Assembly: GCA_003601535.1 (NCBI GenBank)
Contig: PIXW01000094.1
Coordinates: 1-5,603 of the forward strand
Reading direction: 5' to 3'
Length of the DNA stretch: 5,603 nt
DNA from: ANME-2 cluster archaeon
Lineage (GTDB): Archaea > Halobacteriota > Methanosarcinia > Methanosarcinales > Methanogasteraceae
Position 1 is the stretch's first letter. The number at the start of each line of letters is the position of its first letter. Shown here piece by piece: positions 1-5,602 of the stretch. The notes beneath the pieces are model-generated. The model did not search any database. It was not told the DNA's origin and worked only from the letters and a program-made list of their open reading frames with translations. The translations under genes and the position numbers were made by a program.

Positions 1-1
1 C

Positions 2-724
2 AGCACGGACGATCTCGCCCTCATGGTCCATCACTTTTTCGTATCTGCCGAAGACCTCGATTGCAGAGCCGATCGCCGCGATAAAGAAGTCTGTGCCGCC
101 GATTCCCTCCTCCCAGAGGCGGTGGAGCTTCTCGTTTAAGTGGCGCTTCAGGTCATCGGAGACCTCGTTGTAGAAGCCGGTTGGCTCGCGCTCCATCTTG
201 CGGGCGACGATGTAGATTGAGGAGGCAAAGGCAGCGGATTCCTTTGCCCGGAGGCGCGATTTCATCTCGGTGTACAGGGGCCAGGCACCGGTCATGATGA
301 GACCTGAATCCAGCAGAGAATTGATCAGCGTCTCCCAGCCCTCTGTGGACTTGTGCATCCGTTCCAGATATGATTTTTCAGCTCCAAAAACTAATTCGTT
401 TTCATTTTTGAAAGATATCCGCTTTATAACCCCCTGCGGGATATGTTTTGCCACTTCAGCCATCGGTTTCACCCCTTCGTCGCTGAGGGCGTCGATTTCA
501 GCGTGCGTAATCATTTTCATAAATCCGCTCCGTAACAACCAGACATCTGCAGGATCATTGGCTTCTGCAAAAGTAGAGAGCCCGATGGTTCGAAAAATTG
601 ATCCCAACCTCCTTGCCCACCATTTATGGAGGGAATAGATCGGTCGATAATTATGCTTGGATTTACTCTCGGCAGTTGCCAGTGGGGCAACTTGCTCCAG
701 TGGAAAGTTCTCTTCAACCGCCAT
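2..724 (-). CDS. DUF1156-type DNA methylase relative, internally deleted or mosaic; 3' end beyond window
   Basis: The frame is open from ATG 724 to the left edge, giving 241 residues. Residues 1-48 match the N-terminal signature of DUF1156/COG1743 adenine-specific methylases: FPLEQV, YRPIYSLHKWWARR at 27-39, then LGSIFRTI. Residues about 124-241 match the family's C-terminal part: HKSTEGWETL, AWPLYTEMKSRLRAKESAA, SSIYIVARK, GGTDFFIAAIGSAIEVFGRYEKV. In a normal member these parts are separated by several hundred residues holding the SAM-binding glycine loop and the DPPY motif. Here only about 65 unrecognised residues lie between, so it should not methylate DNA. The collinear region of the right-hand methylase (HHKQSQAW...IIICRK) supports the family call. 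The start has GAGG at 731-734, six bases upstream, and lies one base after the HEPN stop. ATG 520 (residue 69) would give an in-frame product without the N-terminal signature. Alternatives are a decaying pseudogene, a domesticated inactive relative or an assembly chimera. The family call is firm; functional status is open. Confidence 0.75.
   Translation of the reverse strand, partial: MAVEENFPLEQVAPLATAESKSKHNYRPIYSLHKWWARRLGSIFRTIGLSTFAEANDPADVWLLRSGFMKMITHAEIDALSDEGVKPMAEVAKHIPQGVIKRISFKNENELVFGAEKSYLERMHKSTEGWETLINSLLDSGLIMTGAWPLYTEMKSRLRAKESAAFASSIYIVARKMEREPTGFYNEVSDDLKRHLNEKLHRLWEEGIGGTDFFIAAIGSAIEVFGRYEKVMDHEGEIVRA
503..541 (-). repeat. Second copy of the gene 3 leader/start block, inside the left methylase relative
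   Basis: This copy lies in frame within the left DUF1156 relative and encodes residues 62-74, WLLRSGFMKMITH. It falls in the stretch that replaces the missing catalytic middle of the methylase. Confidence 0.75.
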
Positions 725-725
725 C

Positions 726-1265
726 CTAATCCTCTACACTTCCAATCTCATCCAGCAGCACATCGATCCTGTTCACAAAGTCATAAGCATCGTCTCGTGT
801 TTTCAGTGCTAATTCCCTGGTAGTATCCTTCGTGACGCTGTATTGTGCAATCTCTCTCCTTTCTCTCACGATCTCTAACTGTTCTACCCTCTCCTTCTCC
901 AACTGGACGTTTTTGAGCATATCAAGATATTTTTCTTCAAGCAACTCCTTTTTCACAAAGAAAGTCTTCATAGCAACGACCGTGGCAGTGTGATTTTTAC
1001 TGCGATAGTTAATCCTGGCAAGAGATGAAAGGGCAGCCATATACATCGCATAGTAACCTGTGATCACCACCCACTGGCTCGATAAATACCATTCAGGCAC
1101 ATCAAGAATCTTTCTTGCCTCTTTGTTATCGTCAATCTGGGAGAGTATGCTCATGGTTGTCAGGTTGTATCTTGCCTTCTCCATATACTGGGGGCTCAAT
1201 CGTCCGATGAATGGTGTTTTTTCAAGCAATCTTCTCTCTTCAAACCATTGTACGCTTCTAACCAT
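726..1265 (-). CDS. HEPN-domain protein (COG1895/UPF0332-like)
   Basis: This is a 179-residue, mostly helical protein without membrane segments. The HEPN pattern is visible: a helix with W-V-V-I-T-G-YY-A-M-Y-M-A (residues about 65-77), a KNH turn at 90-92, a charged stretch, then RERREIAQY at 134-142 and a last helix DDAYDFVNRIDVLLDEI. In the UPF0332 branch the C-terminal motif is often R..ADY instead of the RNase-type R-x4-6-H. Here it is R-E-I-A-Q-Y, so RNase activity of the classic HEPN kind is doubtful. HEPN proteins usually pair with nucleotidyltransferases, as in the HepT/MntA type VII toxin-antitoxin systems, where the nucleotidyltransferase neutralises HEPN by nucleotide transfer. The gene directly upstream is such a nucleotidyltransferase. 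ATG 1265 was chosen because AGGTGA precedes it by four bases; ATG 1289 (187 residues, overlapping the upstream gene) has no SD site. The family is well supported and the activity is not. Confidence 0.8.
   Translation of the reverse strand: MVRSVQWFEERRLLEKTPFIGRLSPQYMEKARYNLTTMSILSQIDDNKEARKILDVPEWYLSSQWVVITGYYAMYMAALSSLARINYRSKNHTATVVAMKTFFVKKELLEEKYLDMLKNVQLEKERVEQLEIVRERREIAQYSVTKDTTRELALKTRDDAYDFVNRIDVLLDEIGSVED
731..734 (-). promoter_or_regulatory. SD site GAGG for the left methylase relative
   Basis: GAGG lies inside the last codons of the HEPN gene, six bases before ATG 724. It supports ATG 724 as the start, rather than the internal ATG 520, and suggests translational coupling to the HEPN gene. 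Confidence 0.6.
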
Positions 1266-1269
1266 CAAC

Positions 1270-1275
1270 TCACCT
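1270..1275 (-). promoter_or_regulatory. SD site AGGTGA deciding the HEPN start
   Basis: AGGTGA is a strong match to the archaeal anti-SD and ends four bases before ATG 1265. It contains the TGA stop of the upstream gene, so termination and re-initiation are adjacent, as expected for coupled translation. Confidence 0.6.
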
Positions 1276-1839
1276 GTAAACCTGTTCATAAAAATATTCC
1301 AGCCCTTTTATGACGTATCCATATTCTACCATATCCTCATAAAAAGCCCTGTTATCAATTTCAATATCTTTGATCGACCTGACCCTGACTGGATTTAGAT
1401 GCATACCGTACTTGTGCGAGAGTGACCTGGCGATGGTCTCAATGTCAGCATCCGTCACACAGAGCACATCCACATCGCTCTTACCTGAAGCGTTGCCTTT
1501 TGCGTAGCTTCCAAAGAGGATCACACATTTGATGTCATCGTTTACAGAAAATTCCTTCAGAAGCTTCCATACAGTCCTGTTGGACTTTGCAAATTCCGAC
1601 CGTCTTTTAATCGAATGGTAAAAGAAAGCCAGTAATGCCAGATCACTCTCTGGAACCAGTGAAAAAGTCAATATCTTTCCTACCTTCTTTCTCATGACCG
1701 CTCCATATTCCTTTAATTTTTTGAGGGAGGAATATACTCTCTCATAAGAGTAGTCACTCTTCTGTTCCAGTTCTTTGATCGTGATATTCTTTGTTGCAGG
1801 AAAAAATCCTGCCAATACTCTCAATTCTGCTTCGTTCAT
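1270..1839 (-). CDS. Winged-helix DNA-binding domain fused to a nucleotidyltransferase (MNT) domain
   Basis: The protein has 189 residues. Residues 1-62 form a winged helix-turn-helix: a first helix, ITIKELEQKSDYSYERVYSSLKKLKEYG (19-46) as helix-turn-helix, then MRKKVGKILTFSLV as the wing. Residues about 100-180 form a Pol beta-superfamily minimal nucleotidyltransferase: VILFGSYAKG (G110, S111), then KSDVDVLCV with metal ligands D122 and D124. The strand that normally supplies the third carboxylate reads LNPVRV, with N149 where an acid would be expected, so catalysis may be lost or altered. The fusion suggests a protein that can bind its own operator while acting as antitoxin for the downstream HEPN protein, whose start follows directly. 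No SD is visible before ATG 1839; it lies 12 bases after the previous stop, so coupled translation is likely. Domain calls are confident; the antitoxin role is inferred from order. Confidence 0.83.
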   Translation of the reverse strand: MNEAELRVLAGFFPATKNITIKELEQKSDYSYERVYSSLKKLKEYGAVMRKKVGKILTFSLVPESDLALLAFFYHSIKRRSEFAKSNRTVWKLLKEFSVNDDIKCVILFGSYAKGNASGKSDVDVLCVTDADIETIARSLSHKYGMHLNPVRVRSIKDIEIDNRAFYEDMVEYGYVIKGLEYFYEQVYR

Positions 1840-1851
1840 CGCTTGTATCGA

Positions 1852-2304
1852 TTATTGATTTTTCAATAGATCTATTGATTTTTCAAGAGGTTGGTGTTTG
1901 ATCACGTCCGAAATTCTCCACCCAATCCTGACACCGCCTGTTGAGGTCGGTGGTATGTTGTGTCGCTTGAATATATTTCGGTCAAGGATGCCCTTTTCGT
2001 AGATGACTTTTCCGTCCGCTATGACATCAAGGTAAAAAGAACTCGTAACATCGTTAAGTGCATTTTCTTCTGCGAAGATTGAGTCTATAGGGATTCCGAG
2101 CGTCTGATAGCCTTCTTTCTTTATTTGTTTCCAGTATTCTTTGCAAACGGGTTTGTTGTACTCTTTTACTATGATTAATATATCGATATCGCTTTCTTTT
2201 TTGAAATGTCCGGTTGCTGCGCTGCCGAAGATGATTATCGAGAGTATCTCCTGATCCACGGTCTGTTTTATGATCTCGATCGGGGTCCGGGTGTGGGGGT
2301 GCAT
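1852..2304 (-). CDS. Minimal nucleotidyltransferase (MNT), stand-alone
   Basis: The protein has 150 residues. The Pol beta-type signature is complete: IIIFGSAATGHF (G27, S28), ESDIDILIIV with D39 and D41, and a third acidic residue D74 in IPIDSIF. Unlike the fusion gene next to it, this copy keeps all three carboxylates and should bind metal-NTP and transfer a nucleotide. Minimal nucleotidyltransferases of this size commonly act with HEPN partners or as AMPylating antitoxins. The last 40 residues have no recognised domain, and the final residues are encoded by a short tandem duplication. ATG 2304 lies 14 bases after the PIN stop, with no clear SD. The first codons (HPHTRTP) are unusually GC-rich. 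It could serve the PIN protein upstream or the HEPN protein two genes downstream; the sequence does not decide. Confidence 0.83.
   Translation of the reverse strand: MHPHTRTPIEIIKQTVDQEILSIIIFGSAATGHFKKESDIDILIIVKEYNKPVCKEYWKQIKKEGYQTLGIPIDSIFAEENALNDVTSSFYLDVIADGKVIYEKGILDRNIFKRHNIPPTSTGGVRIGWRISDVIKHQPLEKSIDLLKNQ
1853..1886 (-). repeat. 14-base direct repeat with 20-base period at the 3' end of the MNT gene
   Basis: TTGAAAAATCAATA, read on the minus strand, occurs at 1886-1873 and again at 1866-1853, separated by GATCTA. The first copy encodes LEKSI. The second, shifted in frame by the 20-base period, encodes LKNQ and supplies the TAA stop. Confidence 0.85.
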
Positions 2305-2318
2305 GGTTGATTGAATTC

Positions 2319-2954
2319 TTACGCAACCAGTTCTCTGATGTGCAAAATGCTAAACGGATCTGCCTCAAGAAACTTATACTCTCTCAGCAGCCTGATGATG
2401 TCATCTCTATTCCGATAGATGTCTTTGATATCTGTTGTGATGAATACAGGATCGTTTCTCTCTTCTGACCATTCAAATACATCCATGATGATTCTTGCAT
2501 CCGAGTCGTTGTCTATACGAGCACTGATCACGCTTCTTACATGCAGATCGCTGCTTTTCGGTGTGGTCTCCAAAAGGTTATTTATGGCGAAATCCATCCG
2601 GTATTCAAGCAATCTGACAAAGAGTCTGAAATGCGACAGTACCTTTTCTGCGGGACATTTGGACAGATGCTTTATCAGATTTTTAAGATGTTTTTTATCA
2701 TTTTTGCTCAAATAAATATCAGAAGTGGGGGAAAATCCATCCAAAACCTCGCCATTGCTAATATGTGATAAAAGACTCATATATATCGTTTTTCGCTTCT
2801 TCATCCTCCTATTAATCTCATCGATGACGTTCCCGCTGGCATATTTATCGTATTCCAGTTCCTCGAATAACCGCCTGCACTCACCGGAATAACGCTCAAA
2901 ATCATTGGCATAAGAGAAAAATATGCAGGTGTCGAGGAAAGTCTCTTCTTTAAT
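2319..2954 (-). CDS. PIN-domain ribonuclease (VapC-like), probable ATT start
   Basis: The frame gives 211 residues from ATT 2954. It reads IKEETFLDTCIFFSY, the usual N-terminal strand of a PIN nuclease with the first catalytic aspartate (D8). EINRR gives the second acid (E46), DSDARIIMDVFEW the third (D152), and PVFITTDIKDI the fourth (D175). All four metal-binding acids of the PIN fold are therefore present. A helical insert (residues about 80-135) makes it longer than a typical VapC of about 130 residues. No ATG, GTG or TTG occurs in frame before ATG 2804, which would begin at residue 51 and remove D8 and E46. ATT 2954 is preceded by AGGAGG at 2963-2968 with eight bases between, and it overlaps the TAA of gene 3. 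PIN proteins cleave RNA and often act as toxins held by an antitoxin encoded just upstream, which makes gene 3 the candidate partner. A sequencing error that destroyed an ATG cannot be excluded. Confidence 0.82.
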   Translation of the reverse strand: MKEETFLDTCIFFSYANDFERYSGECRRLFEELEYDKYASGNVIDEINRRMKKRKTIYMSLLSHISNGEVLDGFSPTSDIYLSKNDKKHLKNLIKHLSKCPAEKVLSHFRLFVRLLEYRMDFAINNLLETTPKSSDLHVRSVISARIDNDSDARIIMDVFEWSEERNDPVFITTDIKDIYRNRDDIIRLLREYKFLEADPFSILHIRELVA

Positions 2955-3960
2955 CTGTGCTCCCTCCTGCCATGCTGTGCATCTTCCAGAACTCTGCTAT
3001 CTTCCTGCTGGCATCTTCACCAAGCATCCCAACCGATTTTTTGTACTCGGTTTCCAGATCTTTGGTAGATGGTAAAAGATCGAGATCTGATGCCTCCGTT
3101 TTTAGATGTTCTATGTGATAGTTCATTTTGTCGTCAGCACCTTCAAGACGCGCTGAGTTATCCTCTATAATTTCATCCTTTCTTATCCCGACAACGGTTT
3201 CTCTTGATATGGTGAGTGCTGGATACTGCCATATATTCCTGTAATACACATCATCGACCAGTCCAAAGAATTCAAAGATGTCGCTGGATATATCTGTATT
3301 GGAACTGAGGAGATTATCCAGTTTCGGATAAATCGCCTCAAGAACATTCGTAAACTCTAAAAATGGAACGATCACATCTCCAAACTCTTTCTTTGAGATC
3401 AGTTCGATATGCAGTCTTGATATGTTCTCTGATACTCGCTGATAATAGTCTGTGCCCAAAGGAATCCACTTTGCCAGTGTGCTGCCGATACGATATTTTC
3501 CTAAGATGTCATTAATCTCCCTATTCAGGTTGAGTATGTTGTTATTTGCGATGTAAATCCTCCTATATGCCTCTGGCGCCTGAGTGTTGTATAAATTCTT
3601 TAATAATCGATCGGTTGGAGTCCACCAGATATCATCGATGTTCTTTGATACGCTTTTGAATAATAGATCGTATCCGCCTTCTTTTTTTATTTGTTTGCTG
3701 TTTATCCTTTCTTGCAGGAAATTAGAATTGATTATTTCTGGTATATGGATGTAACAGCCTCTCATGTACCAGCTTCTTGTCAGGGGTATGTTAAGATCTT
3801 CTGCTGTCTTGAAAACGATCTTCTGCAGTTTGATGTCTGACATGTATCGGATGTCCAGATCATGGGTGTTCATGTATTTGGCGATTGCATCGATGATCAG
3901 TTCAGCGATGCAGGATTCGTCGTGGGGGGTGGTGATTTTAAAGTGTGTGATTGTTTTCAT
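2950..3960 (-). CDS. Protein of unknown function, distantly Panacea/SocA-like N-terminus; possible antitoxin
   Basis: The protein has 336 residues and looks soluble, with no signal peptide or membrane helix. I do not recognise the whole protein. Residues about 38-70 read IRYMSDIKLQKIVFKTAEDL, then PLTRSWYMRGCYI. The pattern LQK + hydrophobic helix followed by SWY..G resembles the start of Panacea/SocA-type antitoxin domains (LQKLLYF...) and of archaeal proteins with an LQK...T.SWY..G motif; this is a weak, family-level resemblance. The remainder is helical and rich in N, I, D and E. It directly precedes the PIN gene, whose start overlaps its stop by the bases of ATTAA, as in many antitoxin-toxin pairs. 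ATG 3960 was chosen because GGAG at 3968-3971 lies seven bases upstream; the longer TTG 4005 start has no SD and would overlap gene 2. The region around the start is duplicated within the left methylase relative. Confidence 0.75.
   Translation of the reverse strand: MKTITHFKITTPHDESCIAELIIDAIAKYMNTHDLDIRYMSDIKLQKIVFKTAEDLNIPLTRSWYMRGCYIHIPEIINSNFLQERINSKQIKKEGGYDLLFKSVSKNIDDIWWTPTDRLLKNLYNTQAPEAYRRIYIANNNILNLNREINDILGKYRIGSTLAKWIPLGTDYYQRVSENISRLHIELISKKEFGDVIVPFLEFTNVLEAIYPKLDNLLSSNTDISSDIFEFFGLVDDVYYRNIWQYPALTISRETVVGIRKDEIIEDNSARLEGADDKMNYHIEHLKTEASDLDLLPSTKDLETEYKKSVGMLGEDASRKIAEFWKMHSMAGGSTD
2963..2968 (-). promoter_or_regulatory. SD site AGGAGG deciding the ATT start of the PIN gene
   Basis: AGGAGG is the best SD match in the window. 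It sits in the last codons of gene 3 (A-G-G-S), eight bases before ATT 2954. No other in-frame start codon is near, so the site argues for initiation at ATT. Confidence 0.65.
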
Positions 3961-3981
3961 GAATCCACTCCATAACAACCA
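3943..3981 (-). repeat. Leader/start block of gene 3, diverged copy at 503-541
   Basis: By eye, 32 of 39 bases match the block at 503-541, without gaps, and all seven differences are transitions. Read in the frame of gene 3 it encodes WLLWSGFMKTITH; the other copy encodes WLLRSGFMKMITH. Weaker similarity continues for about 27 bases past the block (IT.PHDE against ID.LSDE). Confidence 0.75.
3968..3971 (-). promoter_or_regulatory. SD site GGAG deciding the start of gene 3
   Basis: GGAG lies seven bases before ATG 3960, in the 23-base gap after the gene 2 stop. It favours ATG 3960 over TTG 4005. Confidence 0.55.
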
Positions 3982-3983
3982 CC

Positions 3984-4364
3984 CTACCTCACCGCATGTA
4001 CCCAATCAGGAGCCAGCCGCGACACCTTGCCGTAGAACAAATTCTCGAGATTGATGTACTCATTTCGCACCTTGATCTTCGTATGGATATCCTTTGTGAT
4101 CTTGCCGTTCACGATGAACTGCACAACCGCGGAAGGGCGTATCAGACCCTTGCTCTGCCCATCTCTCAACAACTCACCGATAAACAGCCCCATCTCCTCC
4201 TGATCGCATGAGTTGAGAAGCAGCGTATCCAGACCTTTGACAGTCACTCTGGAGGGTATCTGTTTATTTCTACGAATATCGCCAAGAAATTCGATGAGTG
4301 TCATTGTATCCTCAAAGTGATCGTATTCGTTCAGAACGATATTAAACCCGCGTTTTAGTCTCAT
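3984..4364 (-). CDS. Hypothetical protein, 126 residues, directly after the DNA methylase
   Basis: I do not recognise this protein. It is a small, soluble, mixed alpha/beta sequence: RGFNIVLNEYDHFEDTMTLI near the N-terminus, a helix-rich centre (CDQEEMGLFIGELLRDGQSKG) and a C-terminal part with PSAVVQFIVNGKITKDI and VRNEYINLENLFYGKVSRL. No catalytic motif, zinc ligands or membrane segment is visible. The start chosen is ATG 4364, which has AGGTG six bases upstream. GTG 4373 would add MLK but lies within that SD site. It begins 11 bases after the methylase stop, so the two are probably translated together, and a role as accessory subunit or specificity partner of the methylase is possible but unsupported. 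It could also be a shortened version of a larger protein. Confidence 0.7.
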   Translation of the reverse strand: MRLKRGFNIVLNEYDHFEDTMTLIEFLGDIRRNKQIPSRVTVKGLDTLLLNSCDQEEMGLFIGELLRDGQSKGLIRPSAVVQFIVNGKITKDIHTKIKVRNEYINLENLFYGKVSRLAPDWVHAVR

Positions 4365-4370
4365 TTTCAG

Positions 4371-4375
4371 CACCT
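4371..4375 (-). promoter_or_regulatory. SD site AGGTG deciding the start of gene 2
   Basis: AGGTG lies between the methylase TGA and ATG 4364, with six bases of spacing. The GTG inside it (4371-4373) can be read as a start, but the spacing to ATG 4364 fits better. Confidence 0.6.
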
Positions 4376-5602
4376 TCAGAACATATCAAGCGTTAGTTCC
4401 ATCACGTTCGCATATCGCGAATCTCCTGTTTTTTCTGCGAGGATCTTGCAGAGTTGCTCCAATTCAGGAGTCCTCCACTTTCGCAGCCACTCCGATGGGT
4501 TTTTATCGGTGGTGTAGAGAATGAAGAGATATTGAACCTTGTCGATATCGAGCATCTCTCCGTCCTTGCCCAACTTCCCTTCGATATACGTCTTTCTTGA
4601 AAATGGGTCTGCTGGTCTCTTGGCATTTTTCGGACCAGCGATGAGTCTTTCCGCATCCAGTTCGGATATATCTACGCCACGCTGGCGCAATCTCTTGTTT
4701 AATTCGTTGTAACTTATCCCTCCCGGCTCAAACAGATTAAGCGTGAACGCTCTGGTTATCGGGTCCAGTTCAGGCGGCAGATAATCAGTCTCCGATAACT
4801 GCTCGATGATCTCCCATACCTTATCGGTGGCAGTGTCTACCGGTACTGGCTCTCCATCTGAGGTGATGTTCGGATAATACTTTGAATAGATTTCCAGACA
4901 TTTTCCAAAGACGATTACGGAAATATCACCCTTGGAGAGATGAGGTCTCTTCTTGCGTTCATTTTCGATGATCTTTTTTGCATTGATATAGAGTTCTTCC
5001 TCATAGTTCTCAAAGGTCGTCCGCTTCTCCTCTGTTCTTTTTCTGCAGATGATTATGGCATCGTATTCTATCGAATTCTTATCCCTGATATGTGGATTGA
5101 ACAATGGGTCACTGGTAACAGGGTATATCGCCGACACGTAGAATCCTGCTTTCAGAATAGCCTCCAGGACCGCAGCCCATGCCTGTGACTGTTTGTGATG
5201 GTATGTGAATACCATTGGAGCATCATCCTTCAAGACCCTGCAGCATTCCCCGAATACGCGGGTTATACCCTCGATGAAGAAACCGTCATCTTTTCCCTGA
5301 ACCTTGTTTTTGACGATCTCATTTACTTTTGGGGATAGTTCAGGCTTGAACTCCTCGTATTCATCTTTTAAAGATTCCCTCAGCCAGACATAAAAGAAAT
5401 CTGCCAGCTCAGAGTACATCACATTTGAATAATAAGGAGGATCTGTAATCACGGCATCAATTGACCTATCCAGAATAAAATCCATGTTCTCCGAAGTTCT
5501 GCATAGAACCATGCTGTTTTTGGTTCCGTTTCTCAGTTCCTCGAAACTTTCAGCGAATTCTCCGTTTATCTTTTCTCCGGGGATCCTTAATTCAATTACC
5601 TT
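4376..5602 (-). CDS. DUF1156/COG1743-type adenine-specific DNA methylase, C-terminal part; 5' end beyond window
   Basis: The frame is open to the right edge, giving 408 residues. DPPY at residues 54-57 (within SIDAVITDPPYYSNVMYSEL) is motif IV of N6-adenine and N4-cytosine amino-methyltransferases, which binds the target base. The following ELADFFYVWLRESL and FTYHHKQSQAWAAVLEAILKAGF...YDAIIICRK are typical of DUF1156 proteins. The SAM-binding glycine loop and the HKWWARR-type N-terminus should lie off the window. After residue 230 comes the family's C-terminal region (VIVFGKCLEIYSKYYP), then a tail rich in charged helices to residue 408. ATG 5512 is only an internal methionine: coding continues upstream through NGEFAESFEELRNGTKNS with no stop. 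Such methylases occur in defence islands, often near ATPase and helicase genes of anti-phage systems, where they mark self DNA. It is the first gene of the array in this window and looks catalytically competent at DPPY. Confidence 0.88.
   Translation of the reverse strand, partial: KVIELRIPGEKINGEFAESFEELRNGTKNSMVLCRTSENMDFILDRSIDAVITDPPYYSNVMYSELADFFYVWLRESLKDEYEEFKPELSPKVNEIVKNKVQGKDDGFFIEGITRVFGECCRVLKDDAPMVFTYHHKQSQAWAAVLEAILKAGFYVSAIYPVTSDPLFNPHIRDKNSIEYDAIIICRKRTEEKRTTFENYEEELYINAKKIIENERKKRPHLSKGDISVIVFGKCLEIYSKYYPNITSDGEPVPVDTATDKVWEIIEQLSETDYLPPELDPITRAFTLNLFEPGGISYNELNKRLRQRGVDISELDAERLIAGPKNAKRPADPFSRKTYIEGKLGKDGEMLDIDKVQYLFILYTTDKNPSEWLRKWRTPELEQLCKILAEKTGDSRYANVMELTLDMF

Noticed and set aside
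270..638. Plus-strand frame of 122 residues, with others at 1060-1398, 2419-2715, 3764-4054 and 4940-5188
   Set aside because: All lie opposite minus-strand genes with clear domain motifs and show no recognisable protein features.
517..717. 66-residue minus-strand frame ending in an ATGA overlap with ATG 520
   Set aside because: It looks like a coupled small gene, but another frame of the same strand encodes the DUF1156 N-terminal signature HKWWARR from ATG 724, so this is a shadow.
726..1289. HEPN gene starting at ATG 1289
   Set aside because: There is no SD, and it overlaps the upstream gene by 20 bases; ATG 1265 follows AGGTGA.
2181..2194. ATCGATATCGAT-like palindrome
   Set aside because: It lies within the codons for the S-D-I-D-I metal-binding motif, so coding constraint explains it.
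2319..2804. PIN gene starting at ATG 2804
   Set aside because: It removes the first two catalytic acids and the family's N-terminal strand, both encoded in frame upstream without a stop.
2950..4005. Longer gene 3 from TTG 4005
   Set aside because: There is no SD before TTG 4005 and it overlaps gene 2, while ATG 3960 has GGAG at good spacing. The in-frame similarity of the extra residues to the second copy is recorded as a finding.
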